Positions 23,637-33,341 of a stretch of DNA of 64,000 nt are shown here, one piece after another. The translations under genes were made by a program, and so were the position numbers. The notes beneath the pieces are model-generated. The model saw only the letters and a list, made by a program, of their open reading frames with translations. It searched no databases and was not told the DNA's origin. The DNA is from an uncultured Flavobacteriaceae bacterium (GTDB taxonomy: Bacteria > Bacteroidota > Bacteroidia > Flavobacteriales > Flavobacteriaceae). The stretch's first letter is position 1; each line of letters starts with the position of its first letter. The stretch is from the NCBI GenBank assembly GCA_947493175.1, contig CANLQD010000005.1, positions 1 through 64,000 on the forward strand, written 5' to 3'.

Positions 23637-25967
23637 CTACTGGATTGTCAATCCGCTCTTAGAAGTCATTTTTAGTACCAATCTCCCCCCCTGTACCATA
23701 TCCTTTTGGCTTATGGAGAATGACCGTTGCGGTACTTCGTTGTAACTGGCACTCTGGATATAAACGTTCTGTTTACTATTGTTTACAGCCTCAATTTCTA
23801 AGGTACTTGCCCGATAATAATCTGGATGCAAATCAATACGTACTTTGTCAAAAATGGGGCTTCCCACTAGGTATTCCGGGTTTTTAGTAACACCGCCATT
23901 CATTTGAAAGATTCCTATTTTTAACAACACCGCCAAGCTCCCCATAAGCCCTTGGTCTTCATCGCCATTATAACCTGTTGATGGAGATAGCCCACTAAAA
24001 ACCGATTGCACTACTTTTCGTGACCAATAGTGGGTAAGGTCCGGTCTTCCCAATTTTGAAAAAATAAAAGCGGTCTGCATAGAAGGTTGGTTGCCATAGT
24101 TGATGGGAATGCGGCTAAACTCGGGATGCATTTCGCGCTCATGCGAACTTCCGGCCGTGAAACCCATTTTTTCGGCCTTTTCAAACTGTTCGTTCAGTTT
24201 TTTAACCGCTTTTTCCGGCCCTCCCATTAATGTGGCCAATCCCTTCAAATCATGGGGCACAAACCAGGTAGACTGTGCACCATTCGACTCATTAAAGCCG
24301 TTCTCATATTGGTAGGGGTCAAAATCTTGTTTCCATAATCCAGAAATAGCTCTTGGGCGCATCCATCCAGTTACGGAATCATATACATTTTTATAATTTA
24401 ATGACCTCGTCATAAAGTAGCTATAATCCTCTTGGTAGTTTAGTTTTTTAGCCAGTTGTGCCAGTACAAAGTCTTGGTAGGCATACTCCATGGTAAGACT
24501 CGCGCCGTCTTGGTGCCCACCAAATTTCCCTTCGGGAATAGGGTATGGTACATACCCCCTTTCAAGATAGTGTTTTAGGCCTCCTCCCAAACTTGTTTCA
24601 TGCTCGTATCCCGCTTTCTCCATGATACCTCCTGGCATGTGATTTCTTCTGAGGTTCTTATAAATGGTATCGAGGTGTTCGGTAATCAAACCTTCCTGAA
24701 TGGCACTGACAATGAACGGTGTGCTCGAAGCTCCGGTCATTACATAGGTATAGTTTCCGCCAGATGGACCCCGGGGCACCAGTCCCCCATCTTTTTGATA
24801 TTGTAACAACGAAAGCACAAATTCTTTTTTGATTTCAGGATATGCCAAGCCCCATAAGGTGTTTATGGTCCATTGTGCCCCCCAAAAAGCGTCTGAGTTA
24901 TAATGATTGAACTCTGGAGTCCCGTCAGATTTTAGAGGTAACTGGCCTATTCGAAATACGTCGCCGGTATTATCCGGATACGCACCGTTGACATCATTGA
25001 TTATTTTTCTTCCCAATAATGCATGCCACAGATCTGTATAAAATCTTCTATGTGCTTTTTCGGTGTTTCCCTTAACAGTAATGCGTCCTAACAACTCATT
25101 CCATTCCGCTCTTGAATCATTGACCACATCGTCGAAATTCCAATGTGGCGATTCGGTACGTAGGTTATTTTTGGCATTCTCCTTTGAAGTATATGAAATA
25201 CCGACCTTCATTAACACGGGTGCATCAACATTAGAAAAACCAAGGGCATAATTCCCGGTTGCATGATCAAAATCGATATGCGCTACCGGAGTGTTAAGCG
25301 AAATATGAAAGAATACCGTATTCGGTTTTGGCTTTCGCTCGGTCGGTAGTATTACAAAATGTCCCGACAACTCTGAGCTATTTTCTCGGACAAGTTTGCC
25401 TTCTGCCGTTTGGCAAGGTCCCAACTGTGCATTCAGATTGAACAGAATACCATTTTTACCCCTACTTGGAAACGTATACCGATGAAAACCAGTACGTTTG
25501 GTACTGGTCAATTCGGCTTTGATATTGTACCGTTCCAAGGCTACCGAATGGTATCCCGGAAAAATCTCTTCTTTTTCATGATCAAACTTGGAGTAATAAT
25601 CGGTATAAATAGCACCCTTTTTGGTATTGTTTAGCGTGAACGGCATTACCGAAAGGCCAGACAATTGCCAGGCATGAATATGGCTAAAACCTTTGATCGT
25701 GTCCACTTCATACCGATAGCCGCTACCCCAAGTGCCATTAAGCTGGGTATCGGGGCTCAAATTTACCATACCAAACGGACGGCTGGCAGATGCAAAGAGA
25801 AACCATCTGGAATTTTCAGTATCCAACAACGGATATACTTGATCTACTAGTTCTACCTTTTTAGGATTTACAATCTGCCCTATCTCTTTTTCAATACAGG
25901 AATTACAGTACAAGAGCACAAAAAATGCCAAGGGGATTTTTAAAAAAGAAGTATTGGCTATTCTCAT
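23637..25967 (-). CDS. GH92 family alpha-mannosidase, lipoprotein
   Basis: 776 aa with a lipoprotein-type signal peptide (cysteine at about residue 24, CNSCIEKE). GH92 enzymes are calcium-dependent exo-alpha-mannosidases. Family features are YPLLDTENSRWFLFASASRPFGMVNLSPDTQ, GYRYEVDTIKGFSHIHAWQLSG, FPGYHSVALERYNIKAELTSTKRTGFHRYTF, DLWHALLGRK, FWGAQWTINTLWGLAYPE and GYNGDEDQGLMGSLAVL, the last matching the segment with the catalytic acids. It shares one base with the GH115-like gene upstream (TAATG), so the two are translationally coupled. Within the locus it would remove terminal alpha-mannose. Confidence 0.92.
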   Translation of the reverse strand: MRIANTSFLKIPLAFFVLLYCNSCIEKEIGQIVNPKKVELVDQVYPLLDTENSRWFLFASASRPFGMVNLSPDTQLNGTWGSGYRYEVDTIKGFSHIHAWQLSGLSVMPFTLNNTKKGAIYTDYYSKFDHEKEEIFPGYHSVALERYNIKAELTSTKRTGFHRYTFPSRGKNGILFNLNAQLGPCQTAEGKLVRENSSELSGHFVILPTERKPKPNTVFFHISLNTPVAHIDFDHATGNYALGFSNVDAPVLMKVGISYTSKENAKNNLRTESPHWNFDDVVNDSRAEWNELLGRITVKGNTEKAHRRFYTDLWHALLGRKIINDVNGAYPDNTGDVFRIGQLPLKSDGTPEFNHYNSDAFWGAQWTINTLWGLAYPEIKKEFVLSLLQYQKDGGLVPRGPSGGNYTYVMTGASSTPFIVSAIQEGLITEHLDTIYKNLRRNHMPGGIMEKAGYEHETSLGGGLKHYLERGYVPYPIPEGKFGGHQDGASLTMEYAYQDFVLAQLAKKLNYQEDYSYFMTRSLNYKNVYDSVTGWMRPRAISGLWKQDFDPYQYENGFNESNGAQSTWFVPHDLKGLATLMGGPEKAVKKLNEQFEKAEKMGFTAGSSHEREMHPEFSRIPINYGNQPSMQTAFIFSKLGRPDLTHYWSRKVVQSVFSGLSPSTGYNGDEDQGLMGSLAVLLKIGIFQMNGGVTKNPEYLVGSPIFDKVRIDLHPDYYRASTLEIEAVNNSKQNVYIQSASYNEVPQRSFSISQKDMVQGGRLVLKMTSKSGLTIQ

Positions 25968-28045
25968 TAGTTCCCTTCAAGGGTATTTATGAAATTCGAT
26001 TCGATGGCGTTCAACATTTCTGCCTCGGGAAAACCGTTGTTCGGTCTTCTTTTTTCAGGAGCATACCAAGTGTCCCATTTTTTGTTTTTATCACCGGCAA
26101 TCCGGTTTTGATATACGATTTCCAATTGTTCCCTTGCATCTTGAAGCAACACTAGCGACTCTTTTAAGAATTGAAGGTTTCCTACATCTTCAAATTTCTT
26201 TTTTAGCTTGGCCATTTCATGTAAGGTCAGCTCCAACCTAATGAGGTTGTCGTATAGGATTAACGGAAGGTAAATGTAATCATGGTAAAAATCATGCTCC
26301 ACGGTGTTGGAGTCCCATCCTTTTTTGGCCTCTATAAGTGCTTTTGAAATATGGTCGGCAACATGTTGCACATGTTCAAAATCGTTCTTAACCCTTCTAT
26401 ATTCATGGGGGACAGGTGTTTTTCCAGGACGCTCGATAGGAGTCTCCGAAAGATAGGAGATGGCCTCACGTATTTCCCATAAATGCTGCACATAACCGAT
26501 TCTGCCTTTTTGGGCTTTGTGCAATAGTTTCATAGCGGCCGCTCCATGCCTAGCCTGGTCTTCATCGAAATAACGCTCTGTCCATCGCTTGTAAAAGTCA
26601 GTGCCATAAAACTGCTTCGGATTGTTTGAGACTTCGGAATATGCTTCTATATTGAGCAAAAAAGGCCTAAAGTTTTGCCCGTTCACTAAACAGAAGTGAT
26701 GCGCATTCAGTTCGTTGAATGCCTTTTTCATAACCGTTTCAACTTTCTCGGGATATGGGTTGTGTACGGTATGGTTCAACCAAAAACCCGCATGCATATA
26801 GGTCCCAAAACGATACCCATCTGTTGTATCGGGAAGAAACTTAAAATCCCCAAAACCATCATCGGACCAACAAACAACCCAATCTTTGGGAGGCCTGAAG
26901 CCTTTATTCCACATTTCCATACCGTCGGCATAGCACACCAAGACCTTATCGGCATTGGGCTTATACTCTTCTACAAGCCTACCAAAGGTTTTATACACCT
27001 CATTGAATACAGCGATTTTATCTTCCCCACAACTGCTCTTATATTCCCAATCCCACACCTGGTGTCGTGGTCGTATCATAAAAATATCCGTTTTTTTAAA
27101 GGGAGTCTCTTCCAAATAATAACGCCAAGCATTTATCCAATCTTCTTTATATCGGGACCAACAAGTAGCCTTATCGGTAGACATTGGGTTAATTTGATAA
27201 CCTAAGGCGAAATCGATGGCAACTTTCATCCCCTTTAATTGGGCGTAGTCGATCATCTTTTCAACATAGTCGATATCTACTTTGTATCCTGGATACAACT
27301 CTTTATACTCCGGACGAAGAAAGAACTCGGGCCGACCTAACATATCGAAAAGCTGAATGGCGTTGTACCGCAATCGCACCAAAGAATTGATCATTTCGGT
27401 ATAGCTTTCCCAATCGTACTGCAACGGCACACCCTTATAGTTCGCCAGTTCGTCAACATCATTTTCAAAGTAGCATAAAAGGGGGACTTTGGGAGGCGCA
27501 ATATTCCGGTTTTCAAAAGCATAGAGATCGGTAACAGTTCTTTGTTCGGGCGACGTGCCGGTCCAATACTGTAATGGGTCTATCCCCAAGATTTCCTTTG
27601 AATAATCGTAAATGGCATATTGCAGCCCTTGTACATTGGAACCTGCAAGTACGACCGATTTTTGTCCGTTTTTCAAATCTACTTTATACCAGATTCCCCC
27701 TCTAGGGCCAGGATTTTCAACGGTAAGCTTCACCTTACCATCTTTGTTCATACTGTATAGTAACCCATTGGATGTTGGCGTACCCAAAACAAAACTTACC
27801 CCATCGGCCGGTAACTTTTCATTTTCGGAGATGATGGTGATTTCACCATCAAGTACTTTACCTAGGTCATCTTTTAAATCTTCAACCACATTTAATTCCA
27901 TGGCCGTTGCAGAATTACCTATTATCAGGTAGCATTTTTGAACTGACCTTTCCGCGCACGAAGAAAAGAGGGGCAACAGGCATGAAAAGAACCATACCTT
28001 GTAGCATATGTCCCAAAACCGATTTTTTTCAATACTCTTTATCAC
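25967..28045 (-). CDS. GH115-like protein, candidate alpha-glucuronidase
   Basis: 692 aa, shorter than typical GH115 (about 850-1000 aa). It has a hydrophobic N-terminus with a cysteine (LFSSCAERS). Residues about 40-160 form the alpha/beta N-terminal domain common to GH115, GH67 and GH20 (YLIIGNSATAMELNVVEDLKDDL, VLAGSNVQGLQYAIYDYSKEILG). The central barrel region follows (PPKVPLLCYFENDVDELANYKG, RYNAIQLFDMLG, DWVVCWSDDGFGDFKFLPDT, CLVNGQNFRPFLLNIEAYSEVS). GH115 removes alpha-1,2-linked glucuronate from glycans. The match is to overall order and several motifs, but the canonical NDEDW-type segment appears here as ENDVDEL, so specificity may differ. It is first after the hairpin downstream of susD. 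Confidence 0.6.
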   Translation of the reverse strand: MIKSIEKNRFWDICYKVWFFSCLLPLFSSCAERSVQKCYLIIGNSATAMELNVVEDLKDDLGKVLDGEITIISENEKLPADGVSFVLGTPTSNGLLYSMNKDGKVKLTVENPGPRGGIWYKVDLKNGQKSVVLAGSNVQGLQYAIYDYSKEILGIDPLQYWTGTSPEQRTVTDLYAFENRNIAPPKVPLLCYFENDVDELANYKGVPLQYDWESYTEMINSLVRLRYNAIQLFDMLGRPEFFLRPEYKELYPGYKVDIDYVEKMIDYAQLKGMKVAIDFALGYQINPMSTDKATCWSRYKEDWINAWRYYLEETPFKKTDIFMIRPRHQVWDWEYKSSCGEDKIAVFNEVYKTFGRLVEEYKPNADKVLVCYADGMEMWNKGFRPPKDWVVCWSDDGFGDFKFLPDTTDGYRFGTYMHAGFWLNHTVHNPYPEKVETVMKKAFNELNAHHFCLVNGQNFRPFLLNIEAYSEVSNNPKQFYGTDFYKRWTERYFDEDQARHGAAAMKLLHKAQKGRIGYVQHLWEIREAISYLSETPIERPGKTPVPHEYRRVKNDFEHVQHVADHISKALIEAKKGWDSNTVEHDFYHDYIYLPLILYDNLIRLELTLHEMAKLKKKFEDVGNLQFLKESLVLLQDAREQLEIVYQNRIAGDKNKKWDTWYAPEKRRPNNGFPEAEMLNAIESNFINTLEGN

Positions 28046-28078
28046 TGGATAGCATGACCGTTTTGATTTAACAACAGT

Positions 28079-28112
28079 AAAATGGACAGATTTTATGAGG
28101 TCTGTCCATTTT
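28079..28112 (-). terminator. Hairpin between susD and the GH115-like gene
   Basis: A perfect 12-bp stem AAAATGGACAGA (28079-28090) / TCTGTCCATTTT (28101-28112) with a 10-nt loop, in the 103-bp gap after the susD stop. Read on the minus strand, it ends in TTTT. A hairpin directly after susCD is common and lowers expression of downstream enzyme genes relative to the surface receptor. Confidence 0.85.
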
Positions 28113-28148
28113 ATAACTAAACTAACTCAAACAATACCTTAATGATGA

Positions 28149-29822
28149 TCAGTATCCTGGGTTCTGTACCAACGAACCGTCGGACAATTGCAATTCCGAT
28201 GCTGGAATGGGGCGCACCAAATGAACACTGGGGTCAAAAGCTCCATGATCGATTACCTGTGGATTATGTAGCTCAATGCGTTCTTGTAATTTACCTGTGC
28301 GTTTTAAAACGGCCCATCTGTTGGCTTCACCTGCCAATTCAAGGGCCCTCTCATTCAGGATATCATCTATAGTAATTGTGGTATAGGCATCTACCATTCC
28401 GGTGGCCCTTTCCCTGACCCTATTGATATGGGAAAGTGCCTCGGCCGTATTACTGGCCCCTAGATAAGCTTCCGCAGCAATCAAATGGGTACCGGCGACC
28501 CTAAAAACAAACGTATCGCGTGCGCCATCGGTACTTTCGTTAAAATCATCATCATCGAACTTTTTGAAAATCGGAAAATTCGTTCTCAAAATATTGGAGG
28601 AATATTGATAGGTCGCATTCGGTATATTGTCCGGCAGTCCAAACAGATACTGATCAGGCTGATATACATAATACCGATTTAATTTGTCTGCCAATTCGGC
28701 TGCCTCCAGTTCGTTCTTCGGGTAGAACACCACGGTATCGCCCGGTTGGATCAAATCTTCGGGAAGTGGCCCATCACCATCGGCATCGTACGCTTCCTCA
28801 ACATCTGCGAACAAGACACGGTGTAAGGTAGCTTCTTCCCGGGTGTCGCCCTCTTCGAACAGTGAATAAAAGAAGGGTGTGGGCATCGCTCCAAAACCTT
28901 GGGTGCCGTAAGGCGTACCGATTCTACTAATCCCCGGATAATTGAATACCTGATTCATAAATATGGAATGCTTGTTGTTTTGCTTGTCCTCTGCAAATGC
29001 TCCTGCACCCCATTGAACGGCAAAAAGCACTTCGTCGTTCACTTGATTATCGATATCGAATAGCGCGGCGAACGATTGGGTTCGTATATCATAACCGCCT
29101 ATTGCCGCTTCGGCCAAGGTCGCTGCGGTATCAAAATCGGAAGTAGTACCAAATGTTGTATAGGCCCTTGTCAAATAGACTTCAGCCAACAAATGCTGTG
29201 CGGCCCGTCTTGACAGGCGTCCTGTCTCCGGTTCATCCAATAGTACCGGAATGGCTTCTTCAAGGTCGGCGATGATTTGTGTATAAGTAGCTTCTTCAGA
29301 GGATCTTTCATAATCCGTCCTGATGGTGGTAGCTTCTTCAAGTTCGATAACCACGCCTCCGTATTGCTGCACCAGATTGAAGTAGGCCAGGGCCCTTAAC
29401 GCTTTTGCCTGCGCAATACCATAGTCCCTAAGATCAAGATTTGCCTCGCTCCATACAATTTGGGTCTCATACCTATTGATGGCGGTATTGGCCTTACCAA
29501 TGACGCCATAATTGTTGGCCCATACCGAAAGGCCTATTCCTGAATTCAAGTTAAAATAATCGTTTGTGGGACTAAAGGAAAAGACCTCGCCCTGACTTGC
29601 AAAAATATCGGTTCCATAAAATTTAAAAGTGTAATCACTATAAATGGGTCGTAAACTACTGTAGATACCCACGATTAATTGGTCGGCTGTTTCCTCATCG
29701 ATAAAATTCTCGCTCGTAATATCCGAAAAGATATCTTCCTCGATATAATCGTTACAAGCATTCAAGGTAATCATACCTATTAGTATGAAACCGATACACT
29801 TACTTTTTCTTACTAGTTTCAT
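28149..29822 (-). CDS. susD: SusD/RagB-family glycan-binding lipoprotein
   Basis: 557 aa with lipobox LNAC (Cys23). Surface lipoprotein that forms the lid of the SusC transporter and binds the target glycan. SusD-type features are ENFIDEETADQLIVGIYSSLRPIY, GKANTAINRYE, the helical TPR-like AKALRALAYFNLVQQYGGVVIELEEAT, RRAAQHLLAEVYLTRA, AGTHLIAAEAYLG, and the C-terminal ILNERALELAGEANRWAVLKRTGKLQERI followed by HLVRPIPASELQL. It is separated by 15 bp from susC. The ligand cannot be read from the sequence. Confidence 0.95.
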   Translation of the reverse strand: MKLVRKSKCIGFILIGMITLNACNDYIEEDIFSDITSENFIDEETADQLIVGIYSSLRPIYSDYTFKFYGTDIFASQGEVFSFSPTNDYFNLNSGIGLSVWANNYGVIGKANTAINRYETQIVWSEANLDLRDYGIAQAKALRALAYFNLVQQYGGVVIELEEATTIRTDYERSSEEATYTQIIADLEEAIPVLLDEPETGRLSRRAAQHLLAEVYLTRAYTTFGTTSDFDTAATLAEAAIGGYDIRTQSFAALFDIDNQVNDEVLFAVQWGAGAFAEDKQNNKHSIFMNQVFNYPGISRIGTPYGTQGFGAMPTPFFYSLFEEGDTREEATLHRVLFADVEEAYDADGDGPLPEDLIQPGDTVVFYPKNELEAAELADKLNRYYVYQPDQYLFGLPDNIPNATYQYSSNILRTNFPIFKKFDDDDFNESTDGARDTFVFRVAGTHLIAAEAYLGASNTAEALSHINRVRERATGMVDAYTTITIDDILNERALELAGEANRWAVLKRTGKLQERIELHNPQVIDHGAFDPSVHLVRPIPASELQLSDGSLVQNPGY

Positions 29823-29837
29823 TTGTACTTTTTTAAG

Positions 29838-32800
29838 TTAATAGGCTAATTTTAAACCAAATAGGACTGTTTTGACCGAGTACCCCATATTGAAGGAGTT
29901 CTGAAGGCCGGTTTCAGGGTCGGGCCCTTCAAAATCAGTAAACGTAAATGGGTTTTGCACATCGAGCGAGAGACGTAGGTTCGACATTTTGAACTTATCC
30001 AAAATGCTCTGCGGAAAGGAATAGGCAAGTCCTATGTTTCCTATGCGGACAAAAGACATATCTTCATAAAACCACGGAAAGGACGAATCTTCACCATATT
30101 CCGGTGACGGATATCGGGCATTCGGATTATTAGGTGTCCAATAGTCCTGAACCAAGCTATTAAAGACGGCCCGGTCTCCCTGAAAAGTGGAAAAGTTTTG
30201 ATGGAATTCCGAATGTCCAAACGCGCCTTGTCGCGTATTCACCTGTACATTGAGTTCTAAGTTTTTATAGTTAAAGGTATTGGTCATCCCCGCTATCCAA
30301 TCGGGTGATTGTTGCCCTAAAACAACTTTGTCGTCCTGATTGATGACCCCATCCCCGTTTTGGTCTACGAACTTGTACTGCCCCGGTAAAAATCCAAAAG
30401 AATTGGCTTCCGCCGCCTCATCTATTTGCCACAGACCATCAACTTCATAGTCGAAGGTGGCATCTATGGGCGCCCCGACTTGTAAAACACCGTTCAAACG
30501 TGCATCGGAACCAACAAGAATTTGATCCACACCATCGAACAATTCCAAGATTTCGTTGGTATTCTTGGTATAATTGATATTGGTACGCCACGAAAAGTTG
30601 GTTGTTCTCACATTGATGGTGTTCAATGTAATTTCGACCCCACTATTGCGTACCGACCCAAAGTTACCGATCGAGGAAGGCGTGTCACCGGCATTACCAA
30701 ACCCAGTAATAAAGGATAATTGGCGATCCAGGATACTACCCTCGGTCGTTTTGTGGTAATACTCAAAGCCAAGACTTACCCTGTTATTGAGTACGGCCAA
30801 ATCCAACCCAAGGTTGTACTCCTTTGAAACCTCCCAGGTCAGGTCTGCATTCGGTAGTGTCTGAACGACCCTTCCCAGCCCACTATCGTCTCCGAACAGA
30901 TAATTTGCTTGACTCAAGAAAGCCAGGGAGCTATAGGCATCTACCGTATTATCATTGCCAGATTCCCCATAGCTCAATCTCAGTTTTAAATTGCTTAACC
31001 AATCTACATCTTGAAGAAACGGCTCTTGGCTTGCCCGCCATGCGAATGCCGCCGAAGGAAAGAATTGCCACTTGTTTCCTTCCGATAGTTTGGAAGAACC
31101 ATCATATCTACCGGTTACGGTAAATAAATATTTGTCTTTTATGTTATAGTTCAAACGGCCTGCAAAAGAGGCCAGGGTCTCTTTTTGATAAAAACTATCA
31201 AAATCCCGTATATCGGTACCACCCTCTGTATTAAAAAACAAAAAGGCGTCCGTATCGAAATTTCTGGTCTGAATCATACTCCCCTCCCTGTTATCGTAAA
31301 ATACCGAGGAAATCAGCGTTGCCTTTAAATTCTGGTCTGCAGTGAGATCAAAATCAACATCCAGAATGTTGTCCCAAGTGTAGGATGTTCGAAGACCACT
31401 GTCATACACCGAACGAACACGGGAGGGGTCATTTCTTGAACTCTTTGTGAGCAAGCCTCTGAATTCCCCAAATCTACTGGAAGAAATATTGGGAGAGAAC
31501 TGGGTCTTGAAATTTAACCAGTTCGTGGGCTTATAATTCAGAAACACGTTGGCAATCACATCCAATGTTCTCGTGTTTACCCGCCAGTCGCCCTGTTCTT
31601 CAAAGATCGGGTTGGGAAATCGAAGATCTTGTTGGTCGGGGAATACAATGGGGTCCCCGTTCGCATCAAAGGGATTTACGGTAGGTGCCAGACGAAAAGT
31701 ACTTCTAAAAAGCTCCCTACTGCCCTCTTCCCGTTCGGACAATGCCAAATAAGCCTTGATCCCCACCGTAAACTTTTGGGAAATTTTCTTTGAAAGTGAG
31801 GCACTCAGGTTGTAACGTTCAAATTCCTCAATCCCGATAACACCTTCATCGTGTAAATACCCTAATGAGCCATTGTAAACCAACCCATCACTACCTCCGG
31901 ACATCCCCACCGTATGACTCGTTTGTACACCCGTTCGCTGAAATGAATCTATCCAATTCGTATATCTTCCATTGGCAACATTATCAGCTTCCTCATTGGA
32001 ATTTTGAAATTCGGTAGAACGATCAATGGCAACATTATTATAGTCTGCAACCGTACCTGGCGTATTGAGCCATTCACGAGCCCGTAGTACATCATCTACA
32101 AAATTTACATATCCCGGACCATCGTAAAACTCAGGTACGTTCGTGGCCGATCGCAACCCAAAGGTAGCATCGTATGTAAATCTTGTTACTCCTTCGATAC
32201 CATTCTTAGTTGTTATGATTACCACTCCGTTAGCTCCTCTGGATCCGTATATAGCGGTTGCGGAAGCATCTTTTAAGATATCCATTTGATCGATATCGGC
32301 TGGGTTCAATACCGTGATATCGTCAAAGAACACCCCATCGACTACATAAAGCGGTTGGGATGGGTCGTCATCGACATTGTTGCTGACCCCATCCCTTTCG
32401 TTTCCTTGGTTTGCCGTGATTACGGTGTTTCCCCTAATTTTAATCGATAATGGAGCACCAGGTTTTGAACTCAGGGTTCTTACGTCAACCCCTGCTACCC
32501 GACCTTGCAGTGCCTGGCCCAAATCGGTCTTTCGTTGTTCTGTCAAGGTCTCGTTGCTAACCGATGCGACCGCACCTGTTAAATCGGTTTTCTTAACAGC
32601 CCCATAACCAATCACCACTACTTCATCAAGTCCCGTTGAAGAGGGCATTAATTGAACGGTATAGCTCGAAGAACCGTCCAAAACAATTTCTTTGGTTTCA
32701 TACCCGATATAGGAAATTACTAAAGTGGCGTTGCTATCAGACACGGTGATAATAAAGTTACCGTCAAAATCTGCAACCACCCCGTTGGTGGTTCCCTTTT

Positions 32801-32921
32801 CTTGTATACTGGCCCCTGGCAAAGGTACGTTGGCATCGTCTAACACCATCCCTGAGACCTGCGTCTGCGAGAATGCCGAGGTCGAAACAGCCAACAACAG
32901 TAGTAAAAGTTTCAGTTTCAT
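29838..32921 (-). CDS. susC: SusC/RagA-family TonB-linked outer-membrane transporter
   Basis: 1027 aa. Signal peptide MKLKLLLLLLAVSTSAFSQ, a CarboxypepD_reg-like domain (about 20-100; SGMVLDDANVPLPGASI), then a plug with the family signatures VVVIGYGAVKKTDLTGAV, QGRVAGVDVRT, PLYVVDGVFFDD and ILKDASATAIYGSRGANGVV, and a 22-strand barrel to the end. It imports oligosaccharides bound by SusD with energy from TonB. No N-terminal anti-sigma-interacting (STN) extension is present, consistent with control by the hybrid two-component regulator. First gene of the locus. Confidence 0.96.
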   Translation of the reverse strand: MKLKLLLLLLAVSTSAFSQTQVSGMVLDDANVPLPGASIQEKGTTNGVVADFDGNFIITVSDSNATLVISYIGYETKEIVLDGSSSYTVQLMPSSTGLDEVVVIGYGAVKKTDLTGAVASVSNETLTEQRKTDLGQALQGRVAGVDVRTLSSKPGAPLSIKIRGNTVITANQGNERDGVSNNVDDDPSQPLYVVDGVFFDDITVLNPADIDQMDILKDASATAIYGSRGANGVVIITTKNGIEGVTRFTYDATFGLRSATNVPEFYDGPGYVNFVDDVLRAREWLNTPGTVADYNNVAIDRSTEFQNSNEEADNVANGRYTNWIDSFQRTGVQTSHTVGMSGGSDGLVYNGSLGYLHDEGVIGIEEFERYNLSASLSKKISQKFTVGIKAYLALSEREEGSRELFRSTFRLAPTVNPFDANGDPIVFPDQQDLRFPNPIFEEQGDWRVNTRTLDVIANVFLNYKPTNWLNFKTQFSPNISSSRFGEFRGLLTKSSRNDPSRVRSVYDSGLRTSYTWDNILDVDFDLTADQNLKATLISSVFYDNREGSMIQTRNFDTDAFLFFNTEGGTDIRDFDSFYQKETLASFAGRLNYNIKDKYLFTVTGRYDGSSKLSEGNKWQFFPSAAFAWRASQEPFLQDVDWLSNLKLRLSYGESGNDNTVDAYSSLAFLSQANYLFGDDSGLGRVVQTLPNADLTWEVSKEYNLGLDLAVLNNRVSLGFEYYHKTTEGSILDRQLSFITGFGNAGDTPSSIGNFGSVRNSGVEITLNTINVRTTNFSWRTNINYTKNTNEILELFDGVDQILVGSDARLNGVLQVGAPIDATFDYEVDGLWQIDEAAEANSFGFLPGQYKFVDQNGDGVINQDDKVVLGQQSPDWIAGMTNTFNYKNLELNVQVNTRQGAFGHSEFHQNFSTFQGDRAVFNSLVQDYWTPNNPNARYPSPEYGEDSSFPWFYEDMSFVRIGNIGLAYSFPQSILDKFKMSNLRLSLDVQNPFTFTDFEGPDPETGLQNSFNMGYSVKTVLFGLKLAY

Positions 32922-33341
32922 AATAGTTGAGTTTAATTGATGTCCTAAATGTAGTAGTATATAGACACCTGATAATGGACAGATTCTTCGAAAACATGTA
33001 CATTTTATCTAAAATTTGTACTCATGGGTCTAAACTCAATGACCATTGATAGCGATAAAGATCAAAACACAGCATTGGTTTTTTACTCAGTCGCCAAGGG
33101 TAGCGACTAAAAACCTTTGAAGATTAGAACTGGATACTAAGGACAATTTATCCTATTATTAGACACTCATTTCAGTGTAGTACCACATTACCCATGTAAA
33201 GAGGCCCAACCAGGTAATTGTTGTTCTTGACATGAAGCATTAGCTCTGGGTACTAATAAAATATCCCGTAAAATAGAACCCTAACCTAGACAGCACTCAT
33301 TTGTTTTATGAAGAGTTTTACGAATGATTTTATAGAAAGCC
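32922..33341. promoter_or_regulatory. Leader/promoter region of the polysaccharide locus
   Basis: No gene in this 420-bp gap. It contains an imperfect 24-bp palindrome, GTACA...TGTAC (32998-33021), 77-100 bp upstream of the susC start, a plausible operator for the AraC domain of the hybrid regulator. A hairpin AGTCGC (33089-33094) / GCGACT (33103-33108) is extended by complementary T and A tracts. A clear -33/-7 promoter pair is not evident. Confidence 0.45.

Noticed and set aside
26696..27205. A 169-codon plus-strand frame within the GH115-like gene
   Set aside because: Antisense shadow without recognisable domains.
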